From Teredinibacter sp. KSP-S5-2 (GTDB taxonomy: Bacteria > Pseudomonadota > Gammaproteobacteria > Pseudomonadales > Cellvibrionaceae), in the NCBI RefSeq assembly GCF_032773895.1, contig NZ_CP120416.1:4121001-4185000 (forward strand): DNA of 64,000 nucleotides, read 5' to 3'. Within the stretch, counting starts at the first letter, position 1. Each line of letters opens with the position of its first letter. Positions 45,746 through 54,277 of the stretch are shown piece by piece. The notes under the pieces were generated by a model. The model had not been told where the DNA came from and ran no database searches. It saw only the letters and a list, made by a program, of their open reading frames with translations. Made by a program: the position numbers and the translations under genes.

Positions 45746-46282
45746 ATGCACACGAAAGTGATTGATTTCTGGTTTAGTAAACTAACCCCAAAACACTGGT
45801 GGAAGAAAGACACCACTCTGGATCAGGACATTCGCGACCGCTTTCAATTGATACACAATCAAGCGAGTGCATGCGAGCTTTTCTCCTGGCGACACTCCCC
45901 ACATGGACGGCTGGCGGAAGTCATCGTACTCGATCAGTTTTCGAGAAATATCTATCGCGATAAAGCTCAGGCCTTCACGACAGATTCCCTGGCCCTTGCG
46001 TTAGCCCAGGAAGCCGTACACCTTGGCGCAGACAAAGCGCTAAACCCCGCTGAACGCAGTTTCCTGTACATGCCATATATGCACAGTGAGTCTCTAATCA
46101 TTCACGAACAGGCTGTTGAATTGTTTGAAAAAAATGGCGAAAAAAATAACTTGGATTTTGAATTAAAACACAAAGCAATAATCGAACGTTTTGGACGCTA
46201 TCCACATCGGAATAAAATTCTGGGACGACAATCTACAGCCGAAGAAATTGAGTTTCTGCAACAACCCGGCTCCAGTTTTTAG
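45746..46282 (+). CDS. DUF924 family protein
   Basis: 178 residues from the ATG at 45746, which has GGAG eight bases upstream; a GTG two codons earlier is less likely. All-helical, with family features VIDFWFSKLTPKHWWKKD, GRLAEVIVLDQFSRNIYRD and LYMPYMHSESL. DUF924 proteins have a TPR-like fold and no known activity. It is the third gene of the probable reductase-pirin operon, 29 bp after pirin. Confidence 0.88.
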   Translation: MHTKVIDFWFSKLTPKHWWKKDTTLDQDIRDRFQLIHNQASACELFSWRHSPHGRLAEVIVLDQFSRNIYRDKAQAFTTDSLALALAQEAVHLGADKALNPAERSFLYMPYMHSESLIIHEQAVELFEKNGEKNNLDFELKHKAIIERFGRYPHRNKILGRQSTAEEIEFLQQPGSSF

Positions 46283-46383
46283 CTGTTTTTTTTACAGGCC
46301 AGTCAACGAATGTTAACAAAAAAAATGGCGCAAAAATAAATTTGCGCCAGTATTTATAGACTGAATTGTTTCTGTACAAAAAA

Positions 46384-46863
46384 TCAGATGACCACTTTAC
46401 GCGAATACACGCCGGGGTGGGAATCGGGAATGGACACTGCACCACAGGCTCTGGCATAAAAGTCTTCTGAACTGACCCAACCAATCACCGCATAGGCATA
46501 ACCGTCCGCTTTCATTGCCTGAATGCATTCGTATAGCAATTCAGTTGCAATCCCTTTACCACGGTAACTACTATCCACACCCAGAGGTCCAATCATGCCC
46601 TTCGCTGTCGCATCATAACAACAGAAACCCACAACCTTTTGCTCATGAACCGCAATCATGCAAGAAGAAGGCTGGCGTAACAATGCCGCTGCACACTCAT
46701 CCACCCAGCCAGGGCTGACATCGCGAAAATGCTGGTCAACAAAATCGCAGATTACCTGCTTATCCAGCGCCATACCTCTACGTATGGAAATACCGTGCTC
46801 CCCACTGACTTTAGGGTCGCTTTTAAGTGGATTATCGTAAAGCTTAACCACCATATCTGTCAT
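46384..46863 (-). CDS. GNAT-family N-acetyltransferase
   Basis: 159 residues. The GNAT motif A is visible as IGPLGVDSSYRGKGIATELLYECIQAM, with KVVGFCCYDATAKGMIGPLGVDSSY preceding and SSEDFYARACGAVSIPDSHPGVY following. It is a probable amine acetyltransferase of unknown substrate. It is convergent with the DUF924 gene and stands alone. Confidence 0.8.
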   Translation of the reverse strand: MTDMVVKLYDNPLKSDPKVSGEHGISIRRGMALDKQVICDFVDQHFRDVSPGWVDECAAALLRQPSSCMIAVHEQKVVGFCCYDATAKGMIGPLGVDSSYRGKGIATELLYECIQAMKADGYAYAVIGWVSSEDFYARACGAVSIPDSHPGVYSRKVVI

Positions 46864-47001
46864 AAAAATACCGCCTTATCTTCGATATAAACCTCAGCCC
46901 ACCAGAGCAGGCGCTTAAACAAGCCACCCATCACTCAATACAAAGGCCACATAAAGTTAATCCATTATCGGTCAATAATACTAACTATGCATTGGTATAG
47001 A

Positions 47002-47562
47002 TCAGGCAAATGTACCAGACGTCGCGACAGAAGCACTGCATACTTCCAGCAACTCCTCACTCAAGCTCTCGTCTGTCAGCGCCCGCGCAATAGCCATTCC
47101 GCCAACCATCAATACCGCTTTCTGCAACGCATCCTCACGGGAGATCCCCGTCTCATTAACCAGACGCCCTACAAAGCCGTTAAAAACCCGGGTATAGACC
47201 TCGCGAACAACCTCATCCTGCTGAGTAACATCGGTAATCAGAGACGACAATGGACAACGCATATCCAAAGACCTGAAATGCTCCTGCCCCAAATAGCTGT
47301 TGGCAATATCACTCAGAGAAAAGCAATATCCCTCATCGGGCAATAATCTCGAACGAACCCGTTTGGCTGAATTGAGTATAGACTCCTCATACAGCTTGGA
47401 TTTGGATGAGAAGTGAGCATAAAACGCTCCCCTGGTCAGACCTGCATCCTGCATCACTTCGTCGATACCAACCCCCTCAAAGCCTTTGACCGCAAAAAGC
47501 TTGGCCGCCGACGCCAGTATTTTCTCTCTCGTCGCCTGCTTATGTGTCTCTTTCCAGGCCAT
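47002..47562 (-). CDS. TetR-family regulator
   Basis: 186 residues. The N-terminal TetR helix-turn-helix is complete: REKILASAAKLFAVKGFEGVGIDEVMQDAGLTRGAFYAHFSSK. The ligand domain resembles the NemR/AcrR-like group with a single conserved cysteine (C103 in DMRCPLSSLITDV), found in several electrophile-sensing TetR proteins. It is divergent from a GST gene, with a palindrome in between, so it probably represses GST and itself. Confidence 0.88.
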   Translation of the reverse strand: MAWKETHKQATREKILASAAKLFAVKGFEGVGIDEVMQDAGLTRGAFYAHFSSKSKLYEESILNSAKRVRSRLLPDEGYCFSLSDIANSYLGQEHFRSLDMRCPLSSLITDVTQQDEVVREVYTRVFNGFVGRLVNETGISREDALQKAVLMVGGMAIARALTDESLSEELLEVCSASVATSGTFA

Positions 47563-47588
47563 AACCCATTCCCCTTGTACAACATCAA

Positions 47589-47608
47589 AATATGTTCTTG
47601 ATCATATT
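47589..47608. promoter_or_regulatory. Candidate TetR operator
   Basis: AATATG-TTCTTGAT-CATATT, an inverted repeat located 27 bp upstream of the TetR start and 58 bp upstream of the GST start. Its size suits a TetR-type operator. Confidence 0.55.
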
Positions 47609-47666
47609 CTGACAAAGCGTAAATTGACCCTCGCCGTTTAGCAAACAATTTCTTGGGAGAATTTAC

Positions 47667-48314
47667 ATGAAACAAAACATCTATATTGTTGGGCCACAGT
47701 TCAGCACTTTTCTGCGAAGTGTCCTGTTAACCTGCGAAGAGAAACAGGTGGACTATGAATTTGGACTCAATATCGATGGTCAGCAAATCGAATTCCCATC
47801 CGATAAATTAAAATCAATCCATCCTTTTGCCAAAGTGCCTGTGCTAATCCATGGTGAATTCCAACTAACAGAAAGCATCGCGATTTGTCATTACCTAAAC
47901 GACATCGGGGAAGGTCCCTCGCTGACACCGGATACACCAAAAGAAAAAGCCAGACATTTACAATGGTGTTCTTATATTGCCACGTATATCGATAAGGCGC
48001 TTATCCGGGATTATCTTGTCGAGTTTATTAAAATTAATGAGAACAACCAAAAGACACAAATCGAGAAGATTAAAGGTGCCATCCCAAACCGGAATTACTG
48101 CTTATCACTTATCGAAGAACAAATATCAAAAAACAAATTTGTCACATCTGATCATTTCACAATTGCAGACGCACTTCTCGCGCCAATAGTTGACTATATG
48201 TTCCGCCTCCCTGGGGAATTTAAAATACCTGAACAATATCAAGCAATAAAACAATACCGGAATAGGATTCTGGAGAGAAATAACGCGAAAAAAATATTAA
48301 AAGACGCAAAATAA
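47667..48314 (+). CDS. Glutathione S-transferase family protein
   Basis: 215 residues. The N-terminal thioredoxin-like domain shows FAKVPVLIHGEFQLTESIAICHYL, containing the cis-proline and the glutathione-binding ES pair. The N-terminal catalytic residue is not obvious (FSTFLRSVLLTCEEK, with serines in the expected place). The C-terminal helical domain has the family FTIADALLAPIVDYM (N-capping box). It probably detoxifies electrophiles and is controlled by the adjacent TetR. A 12-bp hairpin follows the stop. Confidence 0.85.
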   Translation: MKQNIYIVGPQFSTFLRSVLLTCEEKQVDYEFGLNIDGQQIEFPSDKLKSIHPFAKVPVLIHGEFQLTESIAICHYLNDIGEGPSLTPDTPKEKARHLQWCSYIATYIDKALIRDYLVEFIKINENNQKTQIEKIKGAIPNRNYCLSLIEEQISKNKFVTSDHFTIADALLAPIVDYMFRLPGEFKIPEQYQAIKQYRNRILERNNAKKILKDAK

Positions 48315-48323
48315 TCCCCTCTA

Positions 48324-48360
48324 TAAAGATAAGAGTCCCAGATCATGGCTCTTATCTTTA
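48324..48360 (+). terminator. Hairpin terminator after the GST gene
   Basis: Perfect 12-bp inverted repeat TAAAGATAAGAG / CTCTTATCTTTA, 10 bp after the GST stop; the U-tract is weak. Confidence 0.7.
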
Positions 48361-48593
48361 TCACGCCTCACAAATCCATCATAAATTATTTTTTACCATA
48401 TCCATAATCAACAAAAAAGATTTGTCTAATCTTCATTAAAATCCATTACTATTGACAACGCACCAGAAATAAAAATAAGAAAAAACTAATTTAACAACTA
48501 TAAAAAACGACATCTCAAACCACAGTTCAGGATGGCTAAATCCAAGCTCATCCATCGAGAGAAATAATAATTAAAAAAATCTGGAGAGATAAA

Positions 48594-50024
48594 ATGAAAC
48601 AACTACTTTCTATACGGGTGACTGTCATTATTTTTTTATGCATTGTCTTATGCAACAAAACCTGGGCAGAAAACAAAGCTTCCGACGCGCAACACTCTTC
48701 ATCCACACCAGGAATTGTTGAGATTCCTTTAAACATTAATGGCCTGGATACACAATTGATAGAAAAAGACGAAAAAGCGCCTTTTTTCCCTTCCAGAGCC
48801 AAGGCGTCTGCTAACCCAATGCCAGAACATGCTTTTGAAAAAACTGAAACATGCGCCGGCTGCCATCAGGAAATCTATTCCCAATGGCAAAATTCCGTTA
48901 TGGCAAAATCCTGGGAAGACCCGATTTACCGATCCTTATTAGAGATGGCGAGCAAAGCGACAAATGGCGCTATCGATAACTTCTGCATAGGCTGCCATAC
49001 CCCTATCGGACTCACGACAGGCAACGCTGTCGCAGTAGGTCAAGACAAAGCCCATAGCCCAGGTGTGGATTGCGAAAGCTGCCACAACATGTCTGCATCA
49101 AACGGCAACGGCAACGGGGCCTATGTTCTCACGCCAAAAAAATACGGTAGGCCGCTTAAATTCGGCCCCCGCAGTGATGCTCAATCACCTTACCACGACA
49201 CAGCGTATTCCGAGCTGCATACTAAATCGGAATTTTGCGCAACCTGTCATAACGTCACCCATCCTTTTAATCAGCTTGCAGTTGAGCGTACTTACGATGA
49301 GTGGCGAGACAGTATTTACAACGCTCAAGGTATTGAATGCCAGGATTGCCATATGAAACCGGAAGCTAAAATGGTGAAATCAGCGATTATGGGAAAAGAA
49401 AGAGAAAGCGTAGCTTCGCATTATTTTTCCGGCGGTAACTCCACATTACATACCCACTTCGGCAATGAAGGGATGGCAGAAAAAGCCAGAGAGATGCTAA
49501 GAAGTTCGGCCAAGATGGAAATCACAGAGACACAACTTGGTAATTACTCGCTGCGTACAAAAATACGTGTCACCAATATTGGTGCCGGGCACAAACTACC
49601 AACAGGGTTTCCAGAAGGCCGAGAAATATGGATTGATTATCAAGTTAAGGATGCCAACGGAAAAACTATTTATCGCCTTGGTCAAGTTAAAGACGGCCAC
49701 ACAGAAAAAGGAACGAAAAATTTCAAAGCGGTATTGGGGGACAAAAACAATCAGGAAGTGGATATTAACGTATGGGAAGCAGACCGTATTCTATCCGACA
49801 CACGTATTTTACCGATGGGACATATGGATGTTGAATACGTCAGCGAAATAGAACACAACGACATTTCTTTCCCTCTAACAATCACTGCCGATTTATATTA
49901 TTGGCCGTTCTCGCAATATCTCGTAGACAAGATAGTCGGACCCAATAAAATCAAAGTGGAAATAGTCAAACTAACCCAGGTTAGTACAACCATTTTTCAA
50001 GAACAGAACTTAGCAACTCATTAA
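48594..50024 (+). CDS. Five-heme cytochrome c (c554/NapC-superfamily-like)
   Basis: 476 residues with a signal peptide (VIIFLCIVLCNKTWA) and five CxxCH heme-attachment motifs at C87 (CAGCH), C131 (CIGCH), C160 (CESCH), C215 (CATCH) and C249 (CQDCH). The spacing and the lead motif THAFEKTETCAGCHQEI-like pattern match the cytochrome c554-type (cytochrome_C554) multiheme fold. A C-terminal half of about 200 residues is beta-rich (LRTKIRVTNIGAGHKLPTGFPEGREIWIDYQV), like an Ig or cupredoxin-like module. It is periplasmic and needs heme lyase for maturation. No partner quinol oxidase or reductase gene is adjacent. Electron donor and acceptor unknown. Confidence 0.88.
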   Translation: MKQLLSIRVTVIIFLCIVLCNKTWAENKASDAQHSSSTPGIVEIPLNINGLDTQLIEKDEKAPFFPSRAKASANPMPEHAFEKTETCAGCHQEIYSQWQNSVMAKSWEDPIYRSLLEMASKATNGAIDNFCIGCHTPIGLTTGNAVAVGQDKAHSPGVDCESCHNMSASNGNGNGAYVLTPKKYGRPLKFGPRSDAQSPYHDTAYSELHTKSEFCATCHNVTHPFNQLAVERTYDEWRDSIYNAQGIECQDCHMKPEAKMVKSAIMGKERESVASHYFSGGNSTLHTHFGNEGMAEKAREMLRSSAKMEITETQLGNYSLRTKIRVTNIGAGHKLPTGFPEGREIWIDYQVKDANGKTIYRLGQVKDGHTEKGTKNFKAVLGDKNNQEVDINVWEADRILSDTRILPMGHMDVEYVSEIEHNDISFPLTITADLYYWPFSQYLVDKIVGPNKIKVEIVKLTQVSTTIFQEQNLATH

Positions 50025-50074
50025 TACGTGAAAAACCATATTAAATAGCATGAGTTCAGATACATTTTCGTCCA

Positions 50075-50100
50075 GAGCACCCGTATAAGGTGCTCATTTA
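50075..50100 (+). terminator. Terminator after the multiheme cytochrome
   Basis: GAGCACC / GGTGCTC stem with a 7-base loop, followed by ATTTAATT, 50 bp after the stop. Confidence 0.75.
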
Positions 50101-50228
50101 ATTGGGCATTAACCTGTAGAGGCAACACGATTTATTCCCGAATAATATTGAACTAATGCACCCAGACAAATCCTGTATGCACGTCAACTTTCCACTGCCA
50201 AAAACCAGAACACCATACGCTTTGATCT

Positions 50229-51158
50229 CTATCCGATACCATCTGCACGGCGGCGCATTTCCTGTATATCTCTCTTTGGCGGCATGCCAAACAACCGACT
50301 GTACTCTCGACTAAATTGCGAAGGACTTTCATATCCCACGTTAAAGGCAGCACTGGACGCATCCATATGCTCGTTAATCATCAGTCGTTTTGCTTCATTC
50401 AATCTCAACCATTTTTGATACTGTAATGGGCTCATAGCAGTAAGTTGTCGAAAATGATGATGGAACGTTGGTGTACTCATCTGAACTCTAGCAGCCAGTT
50501 CCTGAACACGAAGTGGCAAAGCAAAATTTCCTTTCAACCAATCGACAGCCTTGGCGATTCGATGTCCCTGGCTATCCACCGAGGCAATATGCCGCAACAA
50601 GGAACCTTGGTCACTCAACAGTAATCGGTAGTGTATTTCCCGCTGGATAATGGGAGATAACACATCAATCGCCTCAGGTTCATCCATCAGGTCAAGCAGA
50701 CGTTTTAACGGCTCCATAATCGCCGGCGTCATCGCTCCTAATCCGATGCTCATTCCGGATGCCTGCTCTCGCTGATGCAGTAAACCGCTCTGCGCGATCA
50801 ACTCCGCCAAAATGCGAATATCCAACTTTAAGACTAACCCCAGGCAAGGGTTATGAGGGCTCGCATCCAACACTTGCGATTTAGCCGGTAAATCTAACGA
50901 TGTAATCAGAAAATTAGATGTGTCATAAGGAAATACTTCATTGCCCGCCAGAATTTGCTTTGTCCCCTGCACAACTAACACCACGCTTGGTTCAATAAGG
51001 CAAAAACATGGCTCCGTGAGCTCTTCCCGTCTGAAAAAACCCAAGTTCGGAACTGGCGTAGCCCAGTCATCAGGCCCTTCGACCCAATTAGAGATAACTC
51101 TGGACATCGCCTGCTGCAATGGGCAGAGCTGTTCACTGTAGTCCCGTTTTTTAACCAT
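50229..51158 (-). CDS. AraC-family regulator
   Basis: 309 residues from the ATG at 51158, with GAGGAGG upstream; a longer ORF to 51245 has no supporting site. The N-terminal AraC_N cupin-like domain (about 1-180) shows LCPLQQAMSRVISNWV and EPCFCLIEPSVVLVVQGTKQIL. The C-terminal double HTH is FHHHFRQLTAMSPLQYQKWLRL with AAFNVGYESPSQFSREYSRLFG. It is divergent from a hydrolase-cupin-cyclophilin set that it presumably activates. The ligand is not known. Confidence 0.88.
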   Translation of the reverse strand: MVKKRDYSEQLCPLQQAMSRVISNWVEGPDDWATPVPNLGFFRREELTEPCFCLIEPSVVLVVQGTKQILAGNEVFPYDTSNFLITSLDLPAKSQVLDASPHNPCLGLVLKLDIRILAELIAQSGLLHQREQASGMSIGLGAMTPAIMEPLKRLLDLMDEPEAIDVLSPIIQREIHYRLLLSDQGSLLRHIASVDSQGHRIAKAVDWLKGNFALPLRVQELAARVQMSTPTFHHHFRQLTAMSPLQYQKWLRLNEAKRLMINEHMDASSAAFNVGYESPSQFSREYSRLFGMPPKRDIQEMRRRADGIG

Positions 51159-51326
51159 AGGCTTTCTATACCTCCTCAAAGGAAACTCTATATGCAGATA
51201 TTGGAGTTCGCTACCAAAAAGATGGACACCAAGAGGATTAGGCAAGAATTCAAGTGGATTACTCTAACGATATTCTGCAGCAACGCAGGAGAATAACTGT
51301 ATCAATCATACGCCAAGGACAACCTC

Positions 51327-52364
51327 ATGAAACAACTCATCACGTTACTTGGGATCTTTATTAGTGCATTCACTTTTGCGGAGACTGATATGTCAATCGG
51401 ATCAGATAATTTCTATACCAGTAATCAGGTTATCAAGCAGAAAGTTTCTTTTAAAAACCAATACAAAATGAATGTAGTGGGTAATCTATTCATCCCTAAA
51501 AATATTGTCCCCAATAGTCAACAACCCGCACTTGTCGTCGGCCACCCAATGGGAGCAGTAAAAGAGCAAAGCGCTAATTTATACGCGACAAAAATGGCGG
51601 AGCACGGATTTATCACGCTATCCCTGGATTTATCTTTCTGGGGCGAAAGCGAAGGCGAGCCCCGCAATGCGGTATCTCCAGATATTTATGCCGAAGACTT
51701 CAGTGCTGCTGTCGACTATCTGGGCAGTCACAGTGCAGTAGACCGAAATCGAATCGGTGGTATCGGAATATGCGGCAGCGGCGGATTCCTCATTAGTGCA
51801 GCCAAAATCGACCCGCGTATAAAAGCCATTGCCACCGTGAGTATGTACGATATGGGCACATTTAGCCGACACATGTACGGCAAGTCATTATCCCTTGATC
51901 AGCGCAAGCACATCATCGCTGAGGCCGCCGAACAACGATATGTGGAATTTTCCGGGGGAAAAATACAATACACCGGCGGTTCTCCCCATGAAATTGACGA
52001 AAACTCACACCCCATCGCCAAAGAGTTTTACGATTTTTATCGCACAGCGAGGGGCAAATTTACACCGGAGAATTCCTCCCCCGAACTCACTACACACCCG
52101 ACATTAACCAGTAATACCAAGTTTATGAATTTTTACCCCTTTAATGATATTGAGACGATTTCACCTCGCCCCTTGTTGTTTATTGCCGGAGAGAAAGCAC
52201 ACTCTCTGGAATTTAGCGAAGACGCCTACCAACGTGCGGCCGAACCCAAAGAGCTGTTTTTGGTTTCCGGTGTTGGACACGTAGATTTATATGACGGAAT
52301 AAACGTTATTCCGTGGAGTAAGTTGGAATCTTTTTTCAACCAACACCTGAACGAGAAAAATTAA
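51327..52364 (+). CDS. Exported alpha/beta hydrolase (dienelactone hydrolase-like)
   Basis: 345 residues with a signal peptide (LITLLGIFISAFTFA). The alpha/beta hydrolase core has the oxyanion motif VVGHPMGAVKEQS, the nucleophile region GGIGICGSGGFLISAA, with a Cys (GICGS) as in dienelactone hydrolases, and the catalytic His near GVGHVDLYDG. The acid is likely in the AGEKAHSLEFSED segment. It hydrolyses an ester or lactone in the periplasm. First gene downstream of the divergent AraC regulator, followed after 50 bp by the cupin gene. Confidence 0.85.
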   Translation: MKQLITLLGIFISAFTFAETDMSIGSDNFYTSNQVIKQKVSFKNQYKMNVVGNLFIPKNIVPNSQQPALVVGHPMGAVKEQSANLYATKMAEHGFITLSLDLSFWGESEGEPRNAVSPDIYAEDFSAAVDYLGSHSAVDRNRIGGIGICGSGGFLISAAKIDPRIKAIATVSMYDMGTFSRHMYGKSLSLDQRKHIIAEAAEQRYVEFSGGKIQYTGGSPHEIDENSHPIAKEFYDFYRTARGKFTPENSSPELTTHPTLTSNTKFMNFYPFNDIETISPRPLLFIAGEKAHSLEFSEDAYQRAAEPKELFLVSGVGHVDLYDGINVIPWSKLESFFNQHLNEKN

Positions 52365-52414
52365 ACAACATTTTTTCATGGCTATGTTTTATTTTACTGA
52401 AAGGAAAAAGAACG

Positions 52415-52954
52415 ATGACCCATTACTCAATTTTCCCTTTTGTGCGTCCATCAAAATCGGTAATTCATTTCGCAATTATTTGTGTTCTATATGGCCTGAG
52501 CATTGTATCCGGCCCAGTTATCGCAGAAACAAAAAACGAAACTCAGGAGAAAAAGATGATACTAATAAAAAATGGCTCACAAGCCTCTATTAAAGGCCCT
52601 GAAGACTGGTTTGTCGGTGATGTACGTATAGACCCCATTCTTTTACAGGCTCAGGAGCCATCACGAATTACATCCGCACTCGTTACTTTCGAACCCGGAG
52701 CCCGCACCAACTGGCATACACATCCTCTTGGACAACTACTGATTGTGACTGCCGGACAGGGCTGGACGCAATGCGAGGGAGAAACCAAAGTGGTCGTCAA
52801 TGCTGGCGATACAATATGGTGCCCACCAGGACACAAGCATTGGCACGGCGCGACCAGTAACACAGGCATGAGCCATATTGCTGTACAGGAAAAACTAAAT
52901 GGCAAAAATGTAGATTGGCTAGAACCTGTTACAAACGCACAGTACCTGGAATAA
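52415..52954 (+). CDS. Exported cupin protein ((R)-mandelonitrile lyase-like)
   Basis: 179 residues. The cupin core (about 75-150) carries the metal ligands in NWHTHPLGQLLIV and the second motif PPGHKHWHGA, matching the small mandelonitrile-lyase-like cupins. The first 47 residues form a hydrophobic signal peptide (FAIICVLYGLSIVSGPVIA) and a short linker. A second start exists: an ATG at 52556 with AGGAG six bases upstream, which gives the usual cytoplasmic form (MILIKNGSQASIKGPEDWF). The upstream start at 52415 also has an AAAGGA site. It is 4 bp before the cyclophilin-like gene and 50 bp after the hydrolase. Confidence 0.85.
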   Translation: MTHYSIFPFVRPSKSVIHFAIICVLYGLSIVSGPVIAETKNETQEKKMILIKNGSQASIKGPEDWFVGDVRIDPILLQAQEPSRITSALVTFEPGARTNWHTHPLGQLLIVTAGQGWTQCEGETKVVVNAGDTIWCPPGHKHWHGATSNTGMSHIAVQEKLNGKNVDWLEPVTNAQYLE

Positions 52955-52958
52955 GCCC

Positions 52959-53459
52959 ATGTTTTCGACCCGTATAGTTTGCCCGAGAAAGACTAAATAC
53001 AGAGCGTTATTGATACATGGCCTCACTAGCGTGTTGTTGTTTTTTAGTTTGACCAGCCTATCGGGAGAGACACCACCTAAGCCGGCAGAGGAGAAGAAGG
53101 AATCGATGACGAAAGTATTCATCCTGATTAATAACACACAGGTCACGGCAGACCTCTACGATAACGCAACCTCAAAATCGTTTATCTCTTTACTGCCTTT
53201 AACGCTAACCTTAAATGACTACAATCAGACCGAAAAAATAAGCGACTTACCACAGCGCTTACCTGTCGACGGCGCACCGGAAGGGATTACCCCCCAAGCA
53301 GGGGATATTACCTATTACGCCCCCTGGGGGAACCTGGCTATTTTTTATCGTCATTTTGGCCATGCAAAGGGACTCATTCGCTTAGGCAGGATAGAATCCG
53401 GCATAGACTTGCTAAAACAACCCGGCAAGATGAAAGTAATCATTCAGCGAGCAGAATGA
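52959..53459 (+). CDS. Exported cyclophilin-like fold protein
   Basis: 166 residues. The first 49 residues are a signal peptide plus a basic/acidic linker (RALLIHGLTSVLLFFSLTSLS, then PAEEKKES). The rest matches the cyclophilin-like (TM1367-type) domain: TKVFILINNTQVTADLYDN, LPLTLTLNDYNQTEKI, then DITYYAPWGNLAIFYR and GLIRLGRIESGID. The usual cytoplasmic start of the family corresponds to the ATG at 53106, which also has GGAG and AAGGA sites upstream, so two starts are again possible. Third member of the AraC-linked set. No enzymatic activity is established for the family. Confidence 0.82.
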   Translation: MFSTRIVCPRKTKYRALLIHGLTSVLLFFSLTSLSGETPPKPAEEKKESMTKVFILINNTQVTADLYDNATSKSFISLLPLTLTLNDYNQTEKISDLPQRLPVDGAPEGITPQAGDITYYAPWGNLAIFYRHFGHAKGLIRLGRIESGIDLLKQPGKMKVIIQRAE

Positions 53460-53477
53460 AATATAAGGATTAAATAA

Positions 53478-53505
53478 AAAAGCCATTTGCATGCAAATGG
53501 CTTTT
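53478..53505. terminator. Palindromic bidirectional terminator
   Basis: Perfect 28-bp palindrome with outer AAAA / TTTT and stem AGCCATTTGC / GCAAATGGCT. It separates the cyclophilin-like gene from the convergent anti-sigma gene. Confidence 0.88.
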
Positions 53506-53528
53506 CATATGAATGGCGGTAAAGTAAA

Positions 53529-54275
53529 TCAGTTCATTTGCCACTGATTATCTATAAGCGTTTTTTCTTCAGCAGCGTTTAAGGCGATGCTTCTAATATC
53601 ATTATCAATATATGCATCAACAATGGACACAGCCTGCCCAGAAGCTGGAGTATAGCCATCCGTAGGTACTGCAACGGCCTCAACAATAAAGAGTTCATCC
53701 TGCCACTGTTCTTGCTCGAAACGACAGGCCACACCATGCCCCGTCTTGCCTTGTTTGGACAGTTTAAACTCTCGACAAGGGCGGCCATCTTTAGAGATGT
53801 AACTTAATACCGCATGAAAACTGGCACCCTGCTCGAATGAGACAGTCTGATTTGAGCTTGTTTGCTCAAGTAAGCCACCTAAAGTATCACCCTCAATCCA
53901 GCTACGAATATCTGCGATCTGATCGGACGGAGAATCCACGGATGAAAAAATATTTAAATACGATATGCCAACCATAAGACCAACCAAAACACTGGCAGCA
54001 AGTGCACGCACAGGCTGCTGGGCAATAATAGTGGGCACAAACCGAACCAAACGCTCAGAGATGAACGGGGTAGTCATCAGTTGGGTTAAGCTATCAGGTA
54101 CCGGTTGATCATTGATGTCATCAAAGGCTCGATTCACATAAACATCAATAATACTGAGCTCTTGCAAACGTTCACGAAGCAACTGATCTGCTACCAGACG
54201 CTTTTGTAATTGCGCCTCTTCATGCTCAGAAAGCTCCCCATCAAGATACGCCGATAGCAATTCATCATCTATCAT
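53529..54275 (-). CDS. Membrane anti-sigma factor
   Basis: 248 residues. The cytoplasmic N-terminal domain begins IDDELLSAYLDGELSEHEEAQLQKRL, the helical sigma-binding pattern of anti-sigma factors, with no zinc-binding HxxxCxxC. A single membrane segment spans about 91-108 (ALAASVLVGLMVGISYLNIF). The periplasmic domain of about 135 residues contains two cysteines (GRPCREF, GVACRFEQ). It begins 2 bp after the ECF sigma gene on the same strand. It should hold the sigma factor inactive until a periplasmic signal or proteolysis releases it. Confidence 0.85.
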   Translation of the reverse strand: MIDDELLSAYLDGELSEHEEAQLQKRLVADQLLRERLQELSIIDVYVNRAFDDINDQPVPDSLTQLMTTPFISERLVRFVPTIIAQQPVRALAASVLVGLMVGISYLNIFSSVDSPSDQIADIRSWIEGDTLGGLLEQTSSNQTVSFEQGASFHAVLSYISKDGRPCREFKLSKQGKTGHGVACRFEQEQWQDELFIVEAVAVPTDGYTPASGQAVSIVDAYIDNDIRSIALNAAEEKTLIDNQWQMN

Positions 54276-54277
54276 GC

